Assembly: GCF_001752365.1 (NCBI RefSeq)
Contig: NZ_MEIY01000001.1
Coordinates: 1,375,044-1,439,043 of the forward strand
Reading direction: 5' to 3'
Origin: Marinobacter sp. X15-166B
GTDB taxonomy: Bacteria > Pseudomonadota > Gammaproteobacteria > Pseudomonadales > Oleiphilaceae
DNA: 64,000 nt
Under the pieces are notes generated by a model. It saw only the letters and a program-made list of their open reading frames with translations. It had not been told where the DNA came from and did no database searches. Each line of letters starts with the position of its first letter. Within the stretch, counting starts at the first letter, position 1. This document shows positions 1 to 11,797 of the stretch, one piece after another. The translations under genes and the position numbers were made by a program.

Positions 1-429
1 GGGCAAATTGGCGAGGGATTGTTCCACCAGCGCCGGGATCAGCTCGACCGTGCGCTTGCCCTGCTCGACACTGCGGTACACCAGCCAGGCGCCCTTGTCG
101 GTTTCCATGGTATCGAGCTGGTCCGGGGTGATGCCCAGGGAAGTGGCAAACCCGGTCAGCGCGCGGGTGGGGTTACCGGCATCGTCAAACGCTGCTTTCA
201 CCGCGGGCCCGCGTTTTTCGATCGGTTTGTCCGGCTGGGCGTCCTGCAGGTCACGAATGCGCACAGCAAGACGCCGGGGCGCGGCGAACGTTTCGATCAG
301 ACCGTGGCTGATGCCGGCCGCTGCCAGGCCTTTGCCGATGCCCTGGGTAAACGCCTCGGAAAGGGTTTTGAGTGTTTTCGGGGGCAGCTCTTCGGTGCCC
401 AGTTCAACAAGAAAATCTTGTGTTGCCAT
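1..429 (-). CDS. glyS: Glycyl-tRNA synthetase beta subunit, N-terminal 143 residues (runs off the window)
   Basis: This is the beta subunit of the alpha2beta2 bacterial glycyl-tRNA synthetase, which charges tRNA-Gly in the cytoplasm together with GlyQ. Translating the complement from the ATG at 429 gives MATQDFLVELGTEELPPK, the hallmark start of GlyS, followed by APRRLAVRI; the frame stays open to base 1. It begins 2 bp after the glyQ stop, so the two subunits are translationally linked, as is usual. The rest of the roughly 690-residue protein lies outside the window. Confidence 0.95.
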   Translation of the reverse strand, partial: MATQDFLVELGTEELPPKTLKTLSEAFTQGIGKGLAAAGISHGLIETFAAPRRLAVRIRDLQDAQPDKPIEKRGPAVKAAFDDAGNPTRALTGFATSLGITPDQLDTMETDKGAWLVYRSVEQGKRTVELIPALVEQSLANLP

Positions 430-431
430 GA

Positions 432-1421
432 TTATGCGTTCCCTTTCCGCGTGTCTGCTGCGGGTTCATCGTCTGCCTTGGCCAACAGTTCCTTGCGCAA
501 CTCCTCGGGAGCCAACGGGAATCCATGGGCTTTGCGGCTGTCAAAGTAGGCCTTGGCCACTGCCCGGGCGAGATTGCGCACCCGCAGGATGAATCGTTGG
601 CGCTCGGTCACGGAAATTGCGTGGCGGGCGTCCAGCAAGTTGAATGTGTGTGAGGCTTTCAGTACCTGTTCGTAGGCAGGCAGTGCCAGTCCGAGGTCAA
701 TCAGCCGGCGGCTTTCCCGCTCGTAGACATCGAAGCTGTGAAACAGGAAGTCGGTGTCCGCGTGCTCGAAGTTGTAGGTGGACATCTCCACTTCCTGCTG
801 ATGAAACACGTCACCGTAGGTGACCACCCCATCGGGTCCGTGGGTCCACACCAGGTCGTATACGCTGTCGACCCCCTGGATATACATGGCGATGCGTTCC
901 AGACCGTAGGTCAGCTCACCGGTCACCGGGTAGCATTCAAGACCGCCCACTTGCTGGAAATAGGTAAACTGGGTGACCTCCATGCCGTTCAGCCAGATTT
1001 CCCAACCCAGCCCCCAGGCACCCAGGGTGGGGGACTCCCAGTTGTCCTCCACAAAACGGACGTCGTGCACCAGCGGATCCAGCCCCAGCGCTTTGAGTGA
1101 GTCGAGGTACAACTCCTGGATGTTATCCGGAGAGGGCTTGAGCACTACCTGGAACTGGTAATAGTGTTGCAGGCGGTTGGGGTTTTCACCGTAACGGCCG
1201 TCGGTGGGACGGCGGCTGGGCTGCACGTAAGCCGCGTTCCAGGTTTCCGGGCCGATCGCCCGCAGGAATGTGGCGGGGTGAAAGGTGCCAGCACCCACTT
1301 CCATATCCAGGGGTTGGAGCACGACACAGCCCTGCTGCGCCCAGAAGTTTTGCAGAGCCAGTATCAGACCCTGAAAGGTTTTAATGTCCGGTGAGGTGTT
1401 GCACGTTGCCTTGTCTGTCAC
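432..1421 (-). CDS. glyQ: Glycyl-tRNA synthetase alpha subunit
   Basis: This is the catalytic alpha subunit of tetrameric glycyl-tRNA synthetase. The family signature [18 protein letters not shown] and the adjoining [10 protein letters not shown] stretch are present near the N-terminus. The frame is open back to an ATG at 1493, but family members start about 10-15 residues before the TFQ motif. I therefore prefer the GTG at 1421 (329 residues), although the Shine-Dalgarno is weak for either start. It lies downstream of trkA on the same strand and directly upstream of glyS. The function is certain; the start is not. Confidence 0.93.
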   Translation of the reverse strand: MTDKATCNTSPDIKTFQGLILALQNFWAQQGCVVLQPLDMEVGAGTFHPATFLRAIGPETWNAAYVQPSRRPTDGRYGENPNRLQHYYQFQVVLKPSPDNIQELYLDSLKALGLDPLVHDVRFVEDNWESPTLGAWGLGWEIWLNGMEVTQFTYFQQVGGLECYPVTGELTYGLERIAMYIQGVDSVYDLVWTHGPDGVVTYGDVFHQQEVEMSTYNFEHADTDFLFHSFDVYERESRRLIDLGLALPAYEQVLKASHTFNLLDARHAISVTERQRFILRVRNLARAVAKAYFDSRKAHGFPLAPEELRKELLAKADDEPAADTRKGNA

Positions 1422-1538
1422 GACGGTTGCCTGCTGCTCAGTCTGTGTGTGGCGCGAAGGTGTGTCTGTCACGCATCGAAATAAAAACGGCATTATACGC
1501 TGCCGGAGCGGGCTTTTCTAAAAGCCGGTGACGGTACG

Positions 1539-2912
1539 TCAGAAAAATGTCAGCCCCACCGCAAACAGCCGTTCGACATCGCGGATGCGGGTCTTGTCCA
1601 CCAGAAACAAAATCACGTGGTCGTCGGGCTGGATCCGCAGATGGTCGTGGGCGATCAGCACCTCGTTGTGGCGTACGATGGCGCCGATGGTGGTGCCTGC
1701 AGGGAGCGTCACTTCATCCAGTCGCCGCCCCACCACCTTGGAGGACCGGTGATCCCCGTGGGCGATCACCTCAATAGCCTCGGCGGCCCCCCGGCGCAGT
1801 GAGTAAGCATTTACTATGTCGCCACGCCGCACGTGGGTGAGCAGACTGCCGATAGTCGTTTGCTGGGGTGAAATGGCCACGTCAATGTCGCCGCCCTGGA
1901 TCAGATCCACGTAATCCGGGTTGTTGATCAGGGTCAGCACCTTACGGGCGCCCAAGCGTTTGGCCAGCAACGAGGCCATGATATTGGCTTCGTCGTCGTT
2001 GGTCACCGCACAGAACACATCGGTGTTCTCGATGTTCTCTTCCAGCAGAATGTCTTTGTCGGCACCGTTGCCTTCCAGCACCACGGTATGTTTGAGGCTG
2101 TCCGACAGGGTGATGCAACGCTCGTGGTTACGTTCCAGCACCTTCACCTGATAACGCCCTTCCAGCGTCTGTGCCAGGCGGTGCCCGATGTTGCCGCCGC
2201 CGCAGATGAACACCCGCTTGTAGGGTTTGGTGAGCGGCTGCAACTCACTCATCACCTGGCGCACGTGATCGGTTGCGGCGATGAAAAAAATCTCGTCGCC
2301 GTCTTCGATAACCGTGTTGCCCTGGGGGATGATCGGCCGGTCTTTGCGGAAGATCGCGGCAATGCGGGTGTCGATCCGCGGCATGTGGGTGCGCAGGTAC
2401 GACAGTTCGTGACCCACCAGCGGCCCGCCTTCGGTGGCACGGATGGCCACCAGACGCGCCAGACCGTTGGAAAACTCCAGAATCTGCAAAGCCCCGGGGT
2501 ACTCGATCAGGCGGGTAATGTTGCGGGTGACCAGATACTCCGGGCTGATCAGTGCGTCCACCGGAAAGCCCCGGTCACCGAACAGTTCTTTGCTGGCCAG
2601 ATACGCACTGGCACGCACCCGGCTGATTTTGGTAGGTGTGTTGAACAGAATGCTGGCGACCTGGCAGGCCACCATGTTGGTTTCGTCGCTGCTGGTGACC
2701 GCGATCAGCATTTCGGCGTCCTCTGCCCCCGCCTGCCGCAAAACTTCCGGGTAGGAGCCGCTCCCCTCCACGGTGCGGATATCCAGCCGGTCGCCCAGTT
2801 CCCGGAGCCGGGCTCCGTCACTGTCGATCACGGTAATATCGTTGGCCTCGTTAGCCAGGTTTTCCGCCAGAGTGCCACCGACCTGGCCTGCTCCGAGGAT
2901 CAGAATCTTCAT
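1539..2912 (-). CDS. trkA: Trk potassium uptake system peripheral NAD-binding protein TrkA
   Basis: This cytoplasmic regulatory subunit gates the TrkH/TrkG K+ channel. The 457 residues match the family length (about 458). Two Rossmann/TrkA-N halves are visible, with [13 protein letters not shown] at residues 7-19 and [13 protein letters not shown] near residue 240, each followed by a TrkA-C domain. The frame extends upstream, but the ATG at 2912 gives the canonical [10 protein letters not shown] start and overlaps the rsmB stop as ATGA, which settles the start. The rsmB-trkA coupling is conserved in gammaproteobacteria. K+ uptake fits a salt-adapted lifestyle. Confidence 0.96.
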   Translation of the reverse strand: MKILILGAGQVGGTLAENLANEANDITVIDSDGARLRELGDRLDIRTVEGSGSYPEVLRQAGAEDAEMLIAVTSSDETNMVACQVASILFNTPTKISRVRASAYLASKELFGDRGFPVDALISPEYLVTRNITRLIEYPGALQILEFSNGLARLVAIRATEGGPLVGHELSYLRTHMPRIDTRIAAIFRKDRPIIPQGNTVIEDGDEIFFIAATDHVRQVMSELQPLTKPYKRVFICGGGNIGHRLAQTLEGRYQVKVLERNHERCITLSDSLKHTVVLEGNGADKDILLEENIENTDVFCAVTNDDEANIMASLLAKRLGARKVLTLINNPDYVDLIQGGDIDVAISPQQTTIGSLLTHVRRGDIVNAYSLRRGAAEAIEVIAHGDHRSSKVVGRRLDEVTLPAGTTIGAIVRHNEVLIAHDHLRIQPDDHVILFLVDKTRIRDVERLFAVGLTFF

Positions 2913-4210
2913 GGCGCAACCCGCTCCAGAACCGCGTAGAAAAAACCGTCGTGACTGTCGGGCTCCGGCAGCAGTTGCCGCCCCGCCCCCATGTCCCGGC
3001 CCCAGCCGGCGTCGATGTGAACCAGTTGGGTCGTGTCCTGCTGTTTGAGAAAACGCTCCACAATGCGATGATTTTCCTGGGGGAAAATGGAACAGGTGGC
3101 GTACACCAGACGCCCACCCGGCTTGAGGACTGACCACATGGCCGTCAGCAGATCCAGCTGGATGGCCGCCAGCGGGGTGATGTCCGCTTCACGGCGCAAT
3201 AGTTTGATATCCGGATGGCGCCGGATCACCCCGCTGGCGCTGCAGGGTACGTCCAGCAGAATACGGTCAAAGGGCGTGCCCTCCCACCAGCTGTCGGTGG
3301 CGCCAGCGTCGGCGGCCATCACATTGGCCACCAGTCCCAGACGCTCCAGATTTTCGTCCACCCGCACCAGACGCTCAGCGGACTGGTCAATGGCCACCAC
3401 CTCGCCCAGCTCCGCACAGGCTTCCAGAATCGCGCAGGTCTTACCGCCCGGTGCGGCACAGGCGTCGAGCACCCGCTGGCCCGGCTGCAGATCCAGCAAG
3501 CCGGTACACAATTGCGCAGCCTCGTCCTGGACACTGACCAGGCCCTCGGCAAAACCGGGCAGCAGGTCCACCGCCACCGCCTGCTGCAGCTGGATACCCT
3601 GGGGGGCAAAGCGGGTGGCCCGGGCGTCAATACCGGCTTCGGCAAGTCGGGCGAGATACGCCGCCCGGCTGGTCCGCCGGGCGTTCACCCGCAGGGTCAT
3701 GGGGGCCTGCTGATTGTTGGCCGCGAGGATGGCTTGCCAGTCGTCGGGCCAGTTGTGGCGCAATTTCTCCCGCATCCACAGGGGATGGCTCAGTGTCGTA
3801 CCGGAATCCGGGTAGGCTGGCTCGCCGTCGCGCTGGGCGCGGCGCAAGGTGCCGTTAACCAGTCCGGTCAGATGGGGTTTGTTCAATTCCCGGCAGGCTT
3901 CCACGGTCTCATTAAGCACCGCGTAGCTGGCCTGCTGGCTGAATCGGAGTTGGAACAGGGCGACCATCATCAGATGGTGAATGATGCGGTCCTGTTTGCG
4001 TAGCGGGCGTTTCAATCGCTGGTCCAGCTCCGCGTCAAGGCGGTGGAACCAGCGGCAGGTGCCGTAACTGAGGGCCTGCAATCCCGCCCGGTCCCGCTCG
4101 GCCACGCGCAGCAGGGCCGGCGGCAAGCACTGGGAGAGTGACTGGCCCTGTTCGACCGCCTGAATGACCCGGGCGGCGGCGGCGCGCAGGCTGTGCGAGG
4201 GTTCGGCCAT
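2909..4210 (-). CDS. rsmB: 16S rRNA m5C967 methyltransferase RsmB (Sun)
   Basis: RsmB methylates C967 of 16S rRNA using S-adenosylmethionine. The 433 residues comprise an N-terminal NusB-like RNA-binding domain (about residues 1-140) and a C-terminal Rossmann methyltransferase. SAM motif I is seen as [10 protein letters not shown]. The two catalytic-cycle cysteines sit in [10 protein letters not shown] (motif IV) and [11 protein letters not shown] (motif VI). The start codon lies immediately before the fmt stop (4211-4213), and the 3' end overlaps trkA by 4 bp, so fmt-rsmB-trkA read as one transcription unit. Confidence 0.96.
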   Translation of the reverse strand: MAEPSHSLRAAAARVIQAVEQGQSLSQCLPPALLRVAERDRAGLQALSYGTCRWFHRLDAELDQRLKRPLRKQDRIIHHLMMVALFQLRFSQQASYAVLNETVEACRELNKPHLTGLVNGTLRRAQRDGEPAYPDSGTTLSHPLWMREKLRHNWPDDWQAILAANNQQAPMTLRVNARRTSRAAYLARLAEAGIDARATRFAPQGIQLQQAVAVDLLPGFAEGLVSVQDEAAQLCTGLLDLQPGQRVLDACAAPGGKTCAILEACAELGEVVAIDQSAERLVRVDENLERLGLVANVMAADAGATDSWWEGTPFDRILLDVPCSASGVIRRHPDIKLLRREADITPLAAIQLDLLTAMWSVLKPGGRLVYATCSIFPQENHRIVERFLKQQDTTQLVHIDAGWGRDMGAGRQLLPEPDSHDGFFYAVLERVAP

Positions 4211-5146
4211 CTAGTGCAGCTCCTCGCCGACCAGCAGCAGGGGTTTGCCACCGTTGATCAGGTCGTTGACGGACTGTGCCCGCGCGCCCGGCAATTGCAG
4301 TTGCTGGATGCGCAACCCTTCTTGCCCACAGCGGACATCGATGCCGTCGCGATCACGCCGCACAATTGTACCGGGCCTGACGTCGTCGCTCAGGGGCACC
4401 ACGACCGCCTGGTGCAACCGGACGCGCTGCGCCGCCAGATCGGTGTAACTGCCGGGCCAGGGGTTGAACGCGCGTATCTGCCGGTCAATCTCCACCGCCG
4501 GACGGTGCCAGTCGACCCGCCCCTCCTCTTTGCTGAGTTTGTGGGCGTAGCAGGCCTGGCCGTCGTCCTGGGCTTCGGCCACCAGCGTGCCCGCTTGCAA
4601 TTGCCCGAGGGCCTCCACAATGGCCTCGCCGCCCATGACGGCGAGCCGGTCATGCAAACTGCCCCCGGTATCGGTCGGGGTGATGGGCGTCGTTACTTTC
4701 AGCAACATGGCGCCGGTATCCAGCCCGGCATCCATCTGCATGATGGTGATGCCGGTTTCTGTGTCACCGGCGGCAAGAGCGCGCTGGATGGGGGCGGCAC
4801 CCCGCCAGCGGGGCAGCAGCGAGGCGTGAATGTTCACACAACCCAGCCGTGGCAGCGCGAGAACCGCTTCCGGCAGGATCAGACCGTAGGCAGCCACCAC
4901 CATCACATCGGCGTTCAGGGCGGCCAGTTCGGCCTGCGCGTCAGGGGTTCTCAGACTGGCCGGCTGGTACACCGGAATGCCCGCCTCCAGCGCCACCTGT
5001 TTGACCGGGCCCGGCACAAGTTTGCGCCCCCGTCCGGCCGGTCGATCCGGCTGTGAGTAAACGGCCACTATCTCGTGCCCGCTTTGCAGCAGGGCGGTGA
5101 GGGCGGAAGCGGCAAAATCGGGGGTGCCCGCAAATATTAGTCGCAC
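4211..5146 (-). CDS. fmt: Methionyl-tRNA formyltransferase
   Basis: Fmt formylates initiator Met-tRNA with 10-formyl-tetrahydrofolate in the cytoplasm. The 311 residues show the N-terminal MRLIFAGTPDFA start and the folate/catalytic motif NIHASLLPRWRGAAP, with the catalytic Asn and His. A C-terminal OB-fold tRNA-binding domain follows. The start codon is GTG. The gene sits between def (upstream) and rsmB (downstream), the classical def-fmt-sun order, but a terminator-like hairpin separates it from def. Confidence 0.96.
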   Translation of the reverse strand: MRLIFAGTPDFAASALTALLQSGHEIVAVYSQPDRPAGRGRKLVPGPVKQVALEAGIPVYQPASLRTPDAQAELAALNADVMVVAAYGLILPEAVLALPRLGCVNIHASLLPRWRGAAPIQRALAAGDTETGITIMQMDAGLDTGAMLLKVTTPITPTDTGGSLHDRLAVMGGEAIVEALGQLQAGTLVAEAQDDGQACYAHKLSKEEGRVDWHRPAVEIDRQIRAFNPWPGSYTDLAAQRVRLHQAVVVPLSDDVRPGTIVRRDRDGIDVRCGQEGLRIQQLQLPGARAQSVNDLINGGKPLLLVGEELH

Positions 5147-5176
5147 GGTGGTGTGATCTCTGCTTCGGTGAATACG

Positions 5177-5198
5177 AAAAAACCGGGCCCGGGCCCGG
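5177..5198 (-). terminator. Intrinsic-terminator-like hairpin between def and fmt
   Basis: On the minus strand CCGGGC-CCGG-GCCCGG (5198-5183) is followed by six T residues (5182-5177). It lies 51 nt after the def stop and 30 nt before the fmt start. It could terminate or attenuate read-through from def into fmt. Confidence 0.6.
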
Positions 5199-5249
5199 TC
5201 TGCATACCAATCTGTCTACGTAGGGCCTGCGGCGGAAGGCAATGACCGG

Positions 5250-5753
5250 TCAGGCGCGGAGTTTGTGTTGTTTCTCAAGTTTCTTGCGAATCCGGGTGCG
5301 CTTGAGCGGGCTGAGATAATCCACAAACAGCTTGCCTTTCAGGTGGTCCATTTCATGCTGGATACACACCGCCAGCAGACCGGTGGCTTCCATTTCGAAG
5401 GGCTGGCCGTTGCGGTCGAGACTCTTGACGCGCACGTGATCGATCCGGGAAACGTCTTCATAGAACCCCGGCACCGACAAACAGCCTTCCTGCATGTCCT
5501 GATAGTCACCTTCCAGCACTTCCACTTCCGGATTGATCAGCACCAGCGGCTCGCTGCGGTCTTCCGACAGGTCCATCACGATAATCTGCTGGTGGACATT
5601 GACCTGAGTCGCCGCCAGACCGATACCGGGGGCATCGTACATGGTCTCGAACATGTCGTCGATCAGGGTACGAATCTCGTCCGTGACCTCTTTCACCGGT
5701 TTGGCAACAGTGCGTAAACGTGGGTCAGGAAACTCTAAAATATCTAAAATCAT
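5250..5753 (-). CDS. def: Peptide deformylase
   Basis: Def is a metalloenzyme that removes the N-formyl group from nascent proteins at the ribosome exit. The 167 residues carry all three family motifs: GIGLAATQV (motif 1), EGCLSVP (motif 2, metal-ligand Cys) and QHEMDH (motif 3, two His ligands and the catalytic Glu). The length is typical of the iron-type gammaproteobacterial enzyme. It is the first gene of the minus-strand group and is divergent from the LysM protein across a 320-bp intergenic region. Confidence 0.97.
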   Translation of the reverse strand: MILDILEFPDPRLRTVAKPVKEVTDEIRTLIDDMFETMYDAPGIGLAATQVNVHQQIIVMDLSEDRSEPLVLINPEVEVLEGDYQDMQEGCLSVPGFYEDVSRIDHVRVKSLDRNGQPFEMEATGLLAVCIQHEMDHLKGKLFVDYLSPLKRTRIRKKLEKQHKLRA

Positions 5754-6073
5754 GGTGCATCAATTCGTTGGTGTGTTGGTCCGTGCGTTGATCCCGTATA
5801 CGATAAGTATCGGTCATCATGCCCGAAATGCGACAGTGTACTGCTTAAAGCTGTGACATCTCTATTATGATCGGGGTGGTACCGCAGCGTATTATCTCTC
5901 AAGTATGCTATTGAGTACAAATTAACCAGTCCAACGACACAATTGACTGGCAGAACAAAAGATAACAGCACAAGTGGTGAGACTTATTCTATAGTAAGAA
6001 CTACCCTGTGACAGGCATTGTGGCTGCGAAGGCAGAAACAACGGACTTTAGGCACGCGAGCAAGGAATTAATA
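5754..6073. promoter_or_regulatory. Divergent intergenic region def / LysM gene
   Basis: This 320-bp stretch has no convincing gene and is clearly richer in A+T than its flanks, as expected for a divergent promoter region. For the plus strand, TATAGT at 5990-5995 is an acceptable -10, but I see no good -35 at the right distance. TTGACT occurs at 5943-5948. No exact promoter can be assigned. A GTG at 6008 is in frame with the LysM gene but lacks a ribosome-binding site. Confidence 0.4.
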
Positions 6074-7090
6074 ATGAGGAAACTGCTGTACGCGCTGACA
6101 GCAACTATGTTGTTGTTCACTTCCTGGGCACAAGCTGCCGGGCCTGAGCTTCGGTCGGGGTATCCCGAGCGTTACACGGTCGTGAAAGGGGACACCCTTT
6201 GGGATATTTCGTCCCGCTTTCTGAGTAATCCGTGGTATTGGCCGGAAATCTGGCACGTGAATCCCCAGGTCGGCAACCCTCACCTGATTTATCCGGGCGA
6301 TCAGCTGGCCCTGGTGTACATTGACGGCAAGCCGCGGATCACCAAGGTGGGCGACGGCGTAATCAAACTCTCGCCCAAGATCCGTTCCGAGCAGATCACC
6401 ACGCCCATTCCGGCCATACCGCTGGATGCGATCAACAGCTTTTTGTCTGATACCCGCATTGTCACCGCCGAGGAGCTGGACGGTGCGCCCTATGTGCTGG
6501 AAGGTGCTGACGGACGTATCATCAGTGGTGCCGGCGACAAAGTCTACGCCCGTGGCCAGAAACCGGCCGACCGGGTGGGGGTATTCCGCCGCAGCAAAGC
6601 GTTTGTGGATCCGCAAACCAACGAGTTTCTTGGTCTGGAGGCACGCGCCATTGCCCGCGGTACGATTGCCGCTGAAAACAGCGATGTACTGACGGTGATG
6701 CTGACCAACTCCAACGAAGAGGTGCGCATCGCCGACCGGCTGCTGGTAAGCGAAGATCGCAAGATCACCACCAGCTTCCTGCCAGCGGCTCCGGATCAGC
6801 AAGTGGTCGGGCAGATGATTTCGGTAGAAGGCGGGGTGAACCAGATCGGTCAGTACAATGTGGTTGCCATTAACCGCGGCGTCCGCGAAGGAATTGTGCC
6901 GGGCCACGTATTGGCAGTGATGAAGAGCGGTAATCTGGTGCGCGACCCGGTGACCCGCGAAACCATCGAGTTGCCGGATGAACGCGCGGGTTTGCTGATG
7001 GTTTTCCAGGCGTATGAGAAAATGAGCTATGGTCTGGTACTGCAGGCAACCCGTCCCCTGAGTATTGGCGATAAAGTCAAGAACCCCTGA
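6074..7090 (+). CDS. Exported LysM-domain peptidoglycan-binding protein
   Basis: The ATG at 6074, preceded by AAGGA, opens a clear signal peptide (MRKLLYALTATMLLFTSWAQA) of a 338-residue exported protein. A LysM domain follows almost at once (YTVVKGDTLWDISSRFLSNP, then WYWPEIWHVNPQV), which is typical for binding peptidoglycan glycan chains. The remaining 270 residues have no motif I recognise. Such LysM proteins are conserved directly upstream of dprA in pseudomonads and relatives; their exact cell-wall role is not established. A strong terminator follows the gene, which separates it from dprA. Confidence 0.9.
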   Translation: MRKLLYALTATMLLFTSWAQAAGPELRSGYPERYTVVKGDTLWDISSRFLSNPWYWPEIWHVNPQVGNPHLIYPGDQLALVYIDGKPRITKVGDGVIKLSPKIRSEQITTPIPAIPLDAINSFLSDTRIVTAEELDGAPYVLEGADGRIISGAGDKVYARGQKPADRVGVFRRSKAFVDPQTNEFLGLEARAIARGTIAAENSDVLTVMLTNSNEEVRIADRLLVSEDRKITTSFLPAAPDQQVVGQMISVEGGVNQIGQYNVVAINRGVREGIVPGHVLAVMKSGNLVRDPVTRETIELPDERAGLLMVFQAYEKMSYGLVLQATRPLSIGDKVKNP

Positions 7091-7107
7091 GTTCTGACCG
7101 ATCCAAC

Positions 7108-7144
7108 AAAGGAGCCCGGCCGACCCGCCCGGCTCCTTTTTTTA
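7108..7144 (+). terminator. Rho-independent terminator after the LysM gene
   Basis: An A-tract and GGAGCC arm (7108-7116) pairs with GGCTCC (7131-7136), followed by seven T residues. It ends 17-53 nt after the LysM stop codon. Confidence 0.85.
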
Positions 7145-7172
7145 TAACAACGTTTAAAAGGATTTGGATGTT

Positions 7173-8357
7173 GTGACCGATGCACCGTTTACCCACCCGG
7201 CGGCGCCCTGGCTGCTGTTCGCTCACCTGCCCCGGTGCGGAGCCGGTCGCCGCCGCGCCCTGCTGGACCATCACCCTGACCTGCCGGCCTTGCTGGCGAC
7301 CAATGCGGCCACCCTGAAAAGTGCCGGTCTGGCCCCGCCGGCGGTTGACCTGGTCCTCGCCTGGCAGCGTCGGGATCTGCACCATAACGGGGTGCAGAAA
7401 CTGGTGGCGATCTGGCGGGCATGTGCCGATCAGGGCGTTACCCTGATGACCTGGGCGGATGCGGACTATCCGGAGCCGTTGCGGCACATCCACGATGCCC
7501 CGGTGGTGTTGTATCTCCGGGGGGAGCGGGCCCTGTTGCAACGCCCCCAGATTGGCGTCGTCGGCAGTCGCAATGCCAGCCGCAGCGGGCTGGCCCATGC
7601 GCGGAATTTTGCCGCCGTGTTGAGCGAACGGGGCTATCTGGTCACCAGTGGCCTGGCACTGGGCATCGATGGCGCGGCCCATCTGGGCGCGCTGAATGCG
7701 GGCTACCCGACGGTGGCGGTCATTGGTACCGGGGTCGATGTCATCTACCCCCGCCAGCACGCCGACCTGACCCGGCGGATTATCGAGTCCGGGGTGCTGG
7801 TGTCCGACCTGCCTCCCGGTGCACCCCCCCGGGCAGCCCACTTCCCCCAACGCAATCGCATCATCAGTGGCCTGAGCCGCGGGGTGCTGGTGGTGGAGGC
7901 CAGCCGCAACAGCGGCTCGTTGATCACCGCCCGGCTGGCGCTGGAGCAGGGCCGCGAGGTGTTTGCAATTCCCGGGTCGGTGCACAACCCCGTGGCCCGC
8001 GGCTGTCATGACCTGATCCGTCAGGGCGCGGTGCTGGTGGAGTCGGTGACCGACATCGAGGACGCATTGGCGGGTTGGCAAACCCGGCCGGTGAGCGCCG
8101 CTCCGCAGGCCTCCCGGGCATCCCCTCAGCAGGATGCCCCGTCCCTTGGGCCCGAGCCGCTGCCGGCGCAACTGGACGATCGGGAAATCGCGGTATTATC
8201 GGCTTTAGGGTATGATTCACTGTCAACCGATGAACTGTGCCTGGCGACGGGGCTGCCCGCTGACCAGCTGGTGCAAGCGCTTTTGTTGCTGGAGATGCAG
8301 GGTCTGGTCGAGGCAGCGCCGGGCGGCTATCAACGCATTCATCCGGTGACCCGCTGA
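7173..8357 (+). CDS. dprA: DNA-processing protein DprA (Smf)
   Basis: DprA binds incoming single-stranded DNA and loads RecA in natural transformation; it is also conserved in species not known to be competent. The Rossmann-fold core is evident from GVVGSRNASRSG and the C-terminal half of the core from NSGSLITARLALEQGREVFAIPG. After a proline-rich linker, a C-terminal winged-helix (DprA_WH) spans about the last 60 residues. The frame is open from a TTG at 7164, but AAAGGA at 7157-7162 is better spaced for the GTG at 7173 (394 residues). tsaC follows 56 bp downstream. Confidence 0.93.
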   Translation: MTDAPFTHPAAPWLLFAHLPRCGAGRRRALLDHHPDLPALLATNAATLKSAGLAPPAVDLVLAWQRRDLHHNGVQKLVAIWRACADQGVTLMTWADADYPEPLRHIHDAPVVLYLRGERALLQRPQIGVVGSRNASRSGLAHARNFAAVLSERGYLVTSGLALGIDGAAHLGALNAGYPTVAVIGTGVDVIYPRQHADLTRRIIESGVLVSDLPPGAPPRAAHFPQRNRIISGLSRGVLVVEASRNSGSLITARLALEQGREVFAIPGSVHNPVARGCHDLIRQGAVLVESVTDIEDALAGWQTRPVSAAPQASRASPQQDAPSLGPEPLPAQLDDREIAVLSALGYDSLSTDELCLATGLPADQLVQALLLLEMQGLVEAAPGGYQRIHPVTR

Positions 8358-8413
8358 TCACCGGCCTGCCCGGCCGGTGCGGTACCCACAAATCCGAAAC
8401 CAGCAAGGATCCG

Positions 8414-9001
8414 ATGATCGCCAATCCCGCTACCCGTCCCGGCCCGCTTTCCGATTGCCAGCGCCTGTACGTGCGCCGCTTGCTTGCGCAGGGCGGAGTG
8501 ATCGCTTACCCCACCGAGGCAGTGTGGGGACTGGGGTGTGACCCCTGGAATGAGATGGCTGTGGACCGTATTCTGAGCCTGAAGCAGCGGGCCCGGGAGA
8601 AAGGCCTGATTCTGGCAGCAGCCTCGGTCGAGCAGATCGGGTTTTTGCTGGAGCCGCTGGCACCGGAACTGCGCCAGCGGGCATTGGACTGCTGGCCGGG
8701 GCCGGTCACCTGTCTGTTGCCCGATGTGGCCGGGCAGATTCCGGAGTGGGTGAAAGGAGCCCATACTTCCGTGGCGGTCCGGGTCAGCCAGCACCCTGTG
8801 GTGTGCGCCCTGAGTTCAGCCGCCGGGCAGCCGCTGGTGTCGACGTCCTGCAATCCGGCTACCCGTCCACCGGCGCGAACCCGGTGGCAGGTCGCCCGGT
8901 ATTTTGGTGGCCGCATTGACTGGCTGGCCCCGGGCAACGTGGGCAGCGAGCGCCAACCCAGCCAGATCATCGACATTGCGACCGGTCGTCGTCTTCGTTA
9001 G
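8414..9001 (+). CDS. tsaC: L-threonylcarbamoyladenylate synthase TsaC
   Basis: TsaC makes threonylcarbamoyl-AMP from threonine, bicarbonate and ATP, the first step of t6A37 modification of ANN-decoding tRNAs. The 195 residues are those of the short TsaC type rather than the two-domain Sua5 type. Family motifs include GVIAYPTEAVWGLGCDP near residue 28 and SLKQRAREKGLIL, with an SxS-type motif around LVSTSCNPATRP. The gene lies in the conserved order dprA-tsaC-hemF-aroE. hemF starts 9 bp after its stop, behind a GGAGTAA ribosome-binding site. Confidence 0.95.
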   Translation: MIANPATRPGPLSDCQRLYVRRLLAQGGVIAYPTEAVWGLGCDPWNEMAVDRILSLKQRAREKGLILAAASVEQIGFLLEPLAPELRQRALDCWPGPVTCLLPDVAGQIPEWVKGAHTSVAVRVSQHPVVCALSSAAGQPLVSTSCNPATRPPARTRWQVARYFGGRIDWLAPGNVGSERQPSQIIDIATGRRLR

Positions 9002-9007
9002 GAGTAA

Positions 9008-10748
<1,741 letters not shown>

Positions 10749-10894
10749 TTCAACAGACTGAACCAATACGCGTCAATCACCTGCCGCTTAACCTAAGAGC
10801 CAATTCGTCTAAGGGTAAGGGCCACAGCTGAGTATACTGGCAGCTTCTCAGACTGAACCAACCTTTGTGTGTAGCGATAAGAAGGCAAAAAACC

Positions 10895-11212
10895 ATGAGT
10901 GGACCAGAAAAACCCAAAGTGATCGGTGAAGAGTGGAGTGACGAGCGGGTCAAAAGCTTTCTCGCGACGACCCCCTACGACAGCGCCGATAACCCGGACT
11001 ATTTCGCGTTGGTGAAAGCGTACCGGGCCATGCGGGCGGAAGATTTCGAGCGGTACGTCGGGTTCTTTGTGGCTGCGGGGCGGGATTTGAATGCGGTGAA
11101 TGCGGACGGCCAGACCATTCTGGATCATATTTCGGAGCACGCCCGGGGTACGGCCTACGCCCGGGCGCTGCAACAGGCGGGTGCGCTGTCGGCGGCACAG
11201 ATCGGCCGCTGA
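10895..11212 (+). CDS. PA4642-family uncharacterised protein
   Basis: This is a 105-residue cytoplasmic protein starting at the ATG at 10895 behind GAAGGC. The pattern VIGEEWSDERVKSFL, then YRAMRAEDFERYVGFFVAAGRDLNAVNADGQT, resembles the small family named after Pseudomonas PA4642. I recall the family from memory and it has no established function. The DLNAVNADGQTILD segment looks like a single ankyrin-like turn. The gene stands alone between aroE and the convergent hsp20. Confidence 0.75.
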   Translation: MSGPEKPKVIGEEWSDERVKSFLATTPYDSADNPDYFALVKAYRAMRAEDFERYVGFFVAAGRDLNAVNADGQTILDHISEHARGTAYARALQQAGALSAAQIGR

Positions 11213-11239
11213 GTCACAACCGGTCCGTCCGCCTGGGCG

Positions 11240-11689
11240 TCAGTTCACTTCCACCTCGATGGCCTTGGGTTCGGCCGGTTCGACTTTGGTCAGGGTCAGC
11301 GTCAGTATGCCGTCCTTGAAACTGGCACTGATGGTGTCCTGATCGACATTGTCCGGCAGGGTAAAGCGGCGGGTGAAACTGCCGTACACCCGTTCGATGC
11401 GGTGGTGCTTCTCGTCACCGCTCTCTTCTTCCCGCTTGCGTTCGCCCTGCACCGCCAGCACGCCGTCGTGGATGGTGACCTTGACATCTTCACGCTGCAT
11501 GCCGGGCAACTCCGCCTCGATGGTGAAACACTGCTCGGATTCCTTGATATCCACGGCGGGCGCCCAGTCGCTGCGACTGAACATGCCATCCCGATCGTCG
11601 TTACGGCGAACCATGCCGAAGTGGCGGTTGTACCGGTCCAGCAGGTTTTCAAATTCATCAATAGGGTTCCAACGTGTTAAGTTGCTCAT
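11240..11689 (-). CDS. Small heat-shock protein, Hsp20/alpha-crystallin family
   Basis: This is an ATP-independent holdase chaperone that binds unfolding proteins and forms oligomers. The 149 residues include a disordered N-terminus (LTRWNPIDEFENLLDRY) and an alpha-crystallin domain from about residue 40 with IEAELPGMQREDVKVTIHDG. The domain ends in a typical FKDGILTLTLTKVEP motif. A GGAGG Shine-Dalgarno at 11699-11703 supports the start. A heat-shock-type promoter lies about 110-140 nt upstream. The class-A type (PF00011) proteins in this size range are usually stress induced. Confidence 0.95.
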   Translation of the reverse strand: MSNLTRWNPIDEFENLLDRYNRHFGMVRRNDDRDGMFSRSDWAPAVDIKESEQCFTIEAELPGMQREDVKVTIHDGVLAVQGERKREEESGDEKHHRIERVYGSFTRRFTLPDNVDQDTISASFKDGILTLTLTKVEPAEPKAIEVEVN

Positions 11690-11797
11690 GATGAAACACC
11701 TCCATCAGATCAGATAACAAAGGGTCGTTACTGCAAACGTCGCTCCCGGAACCCCGGCGCTACCGGTCAAGGCGATCCGTGAGCGGCCTCTGTGTTT

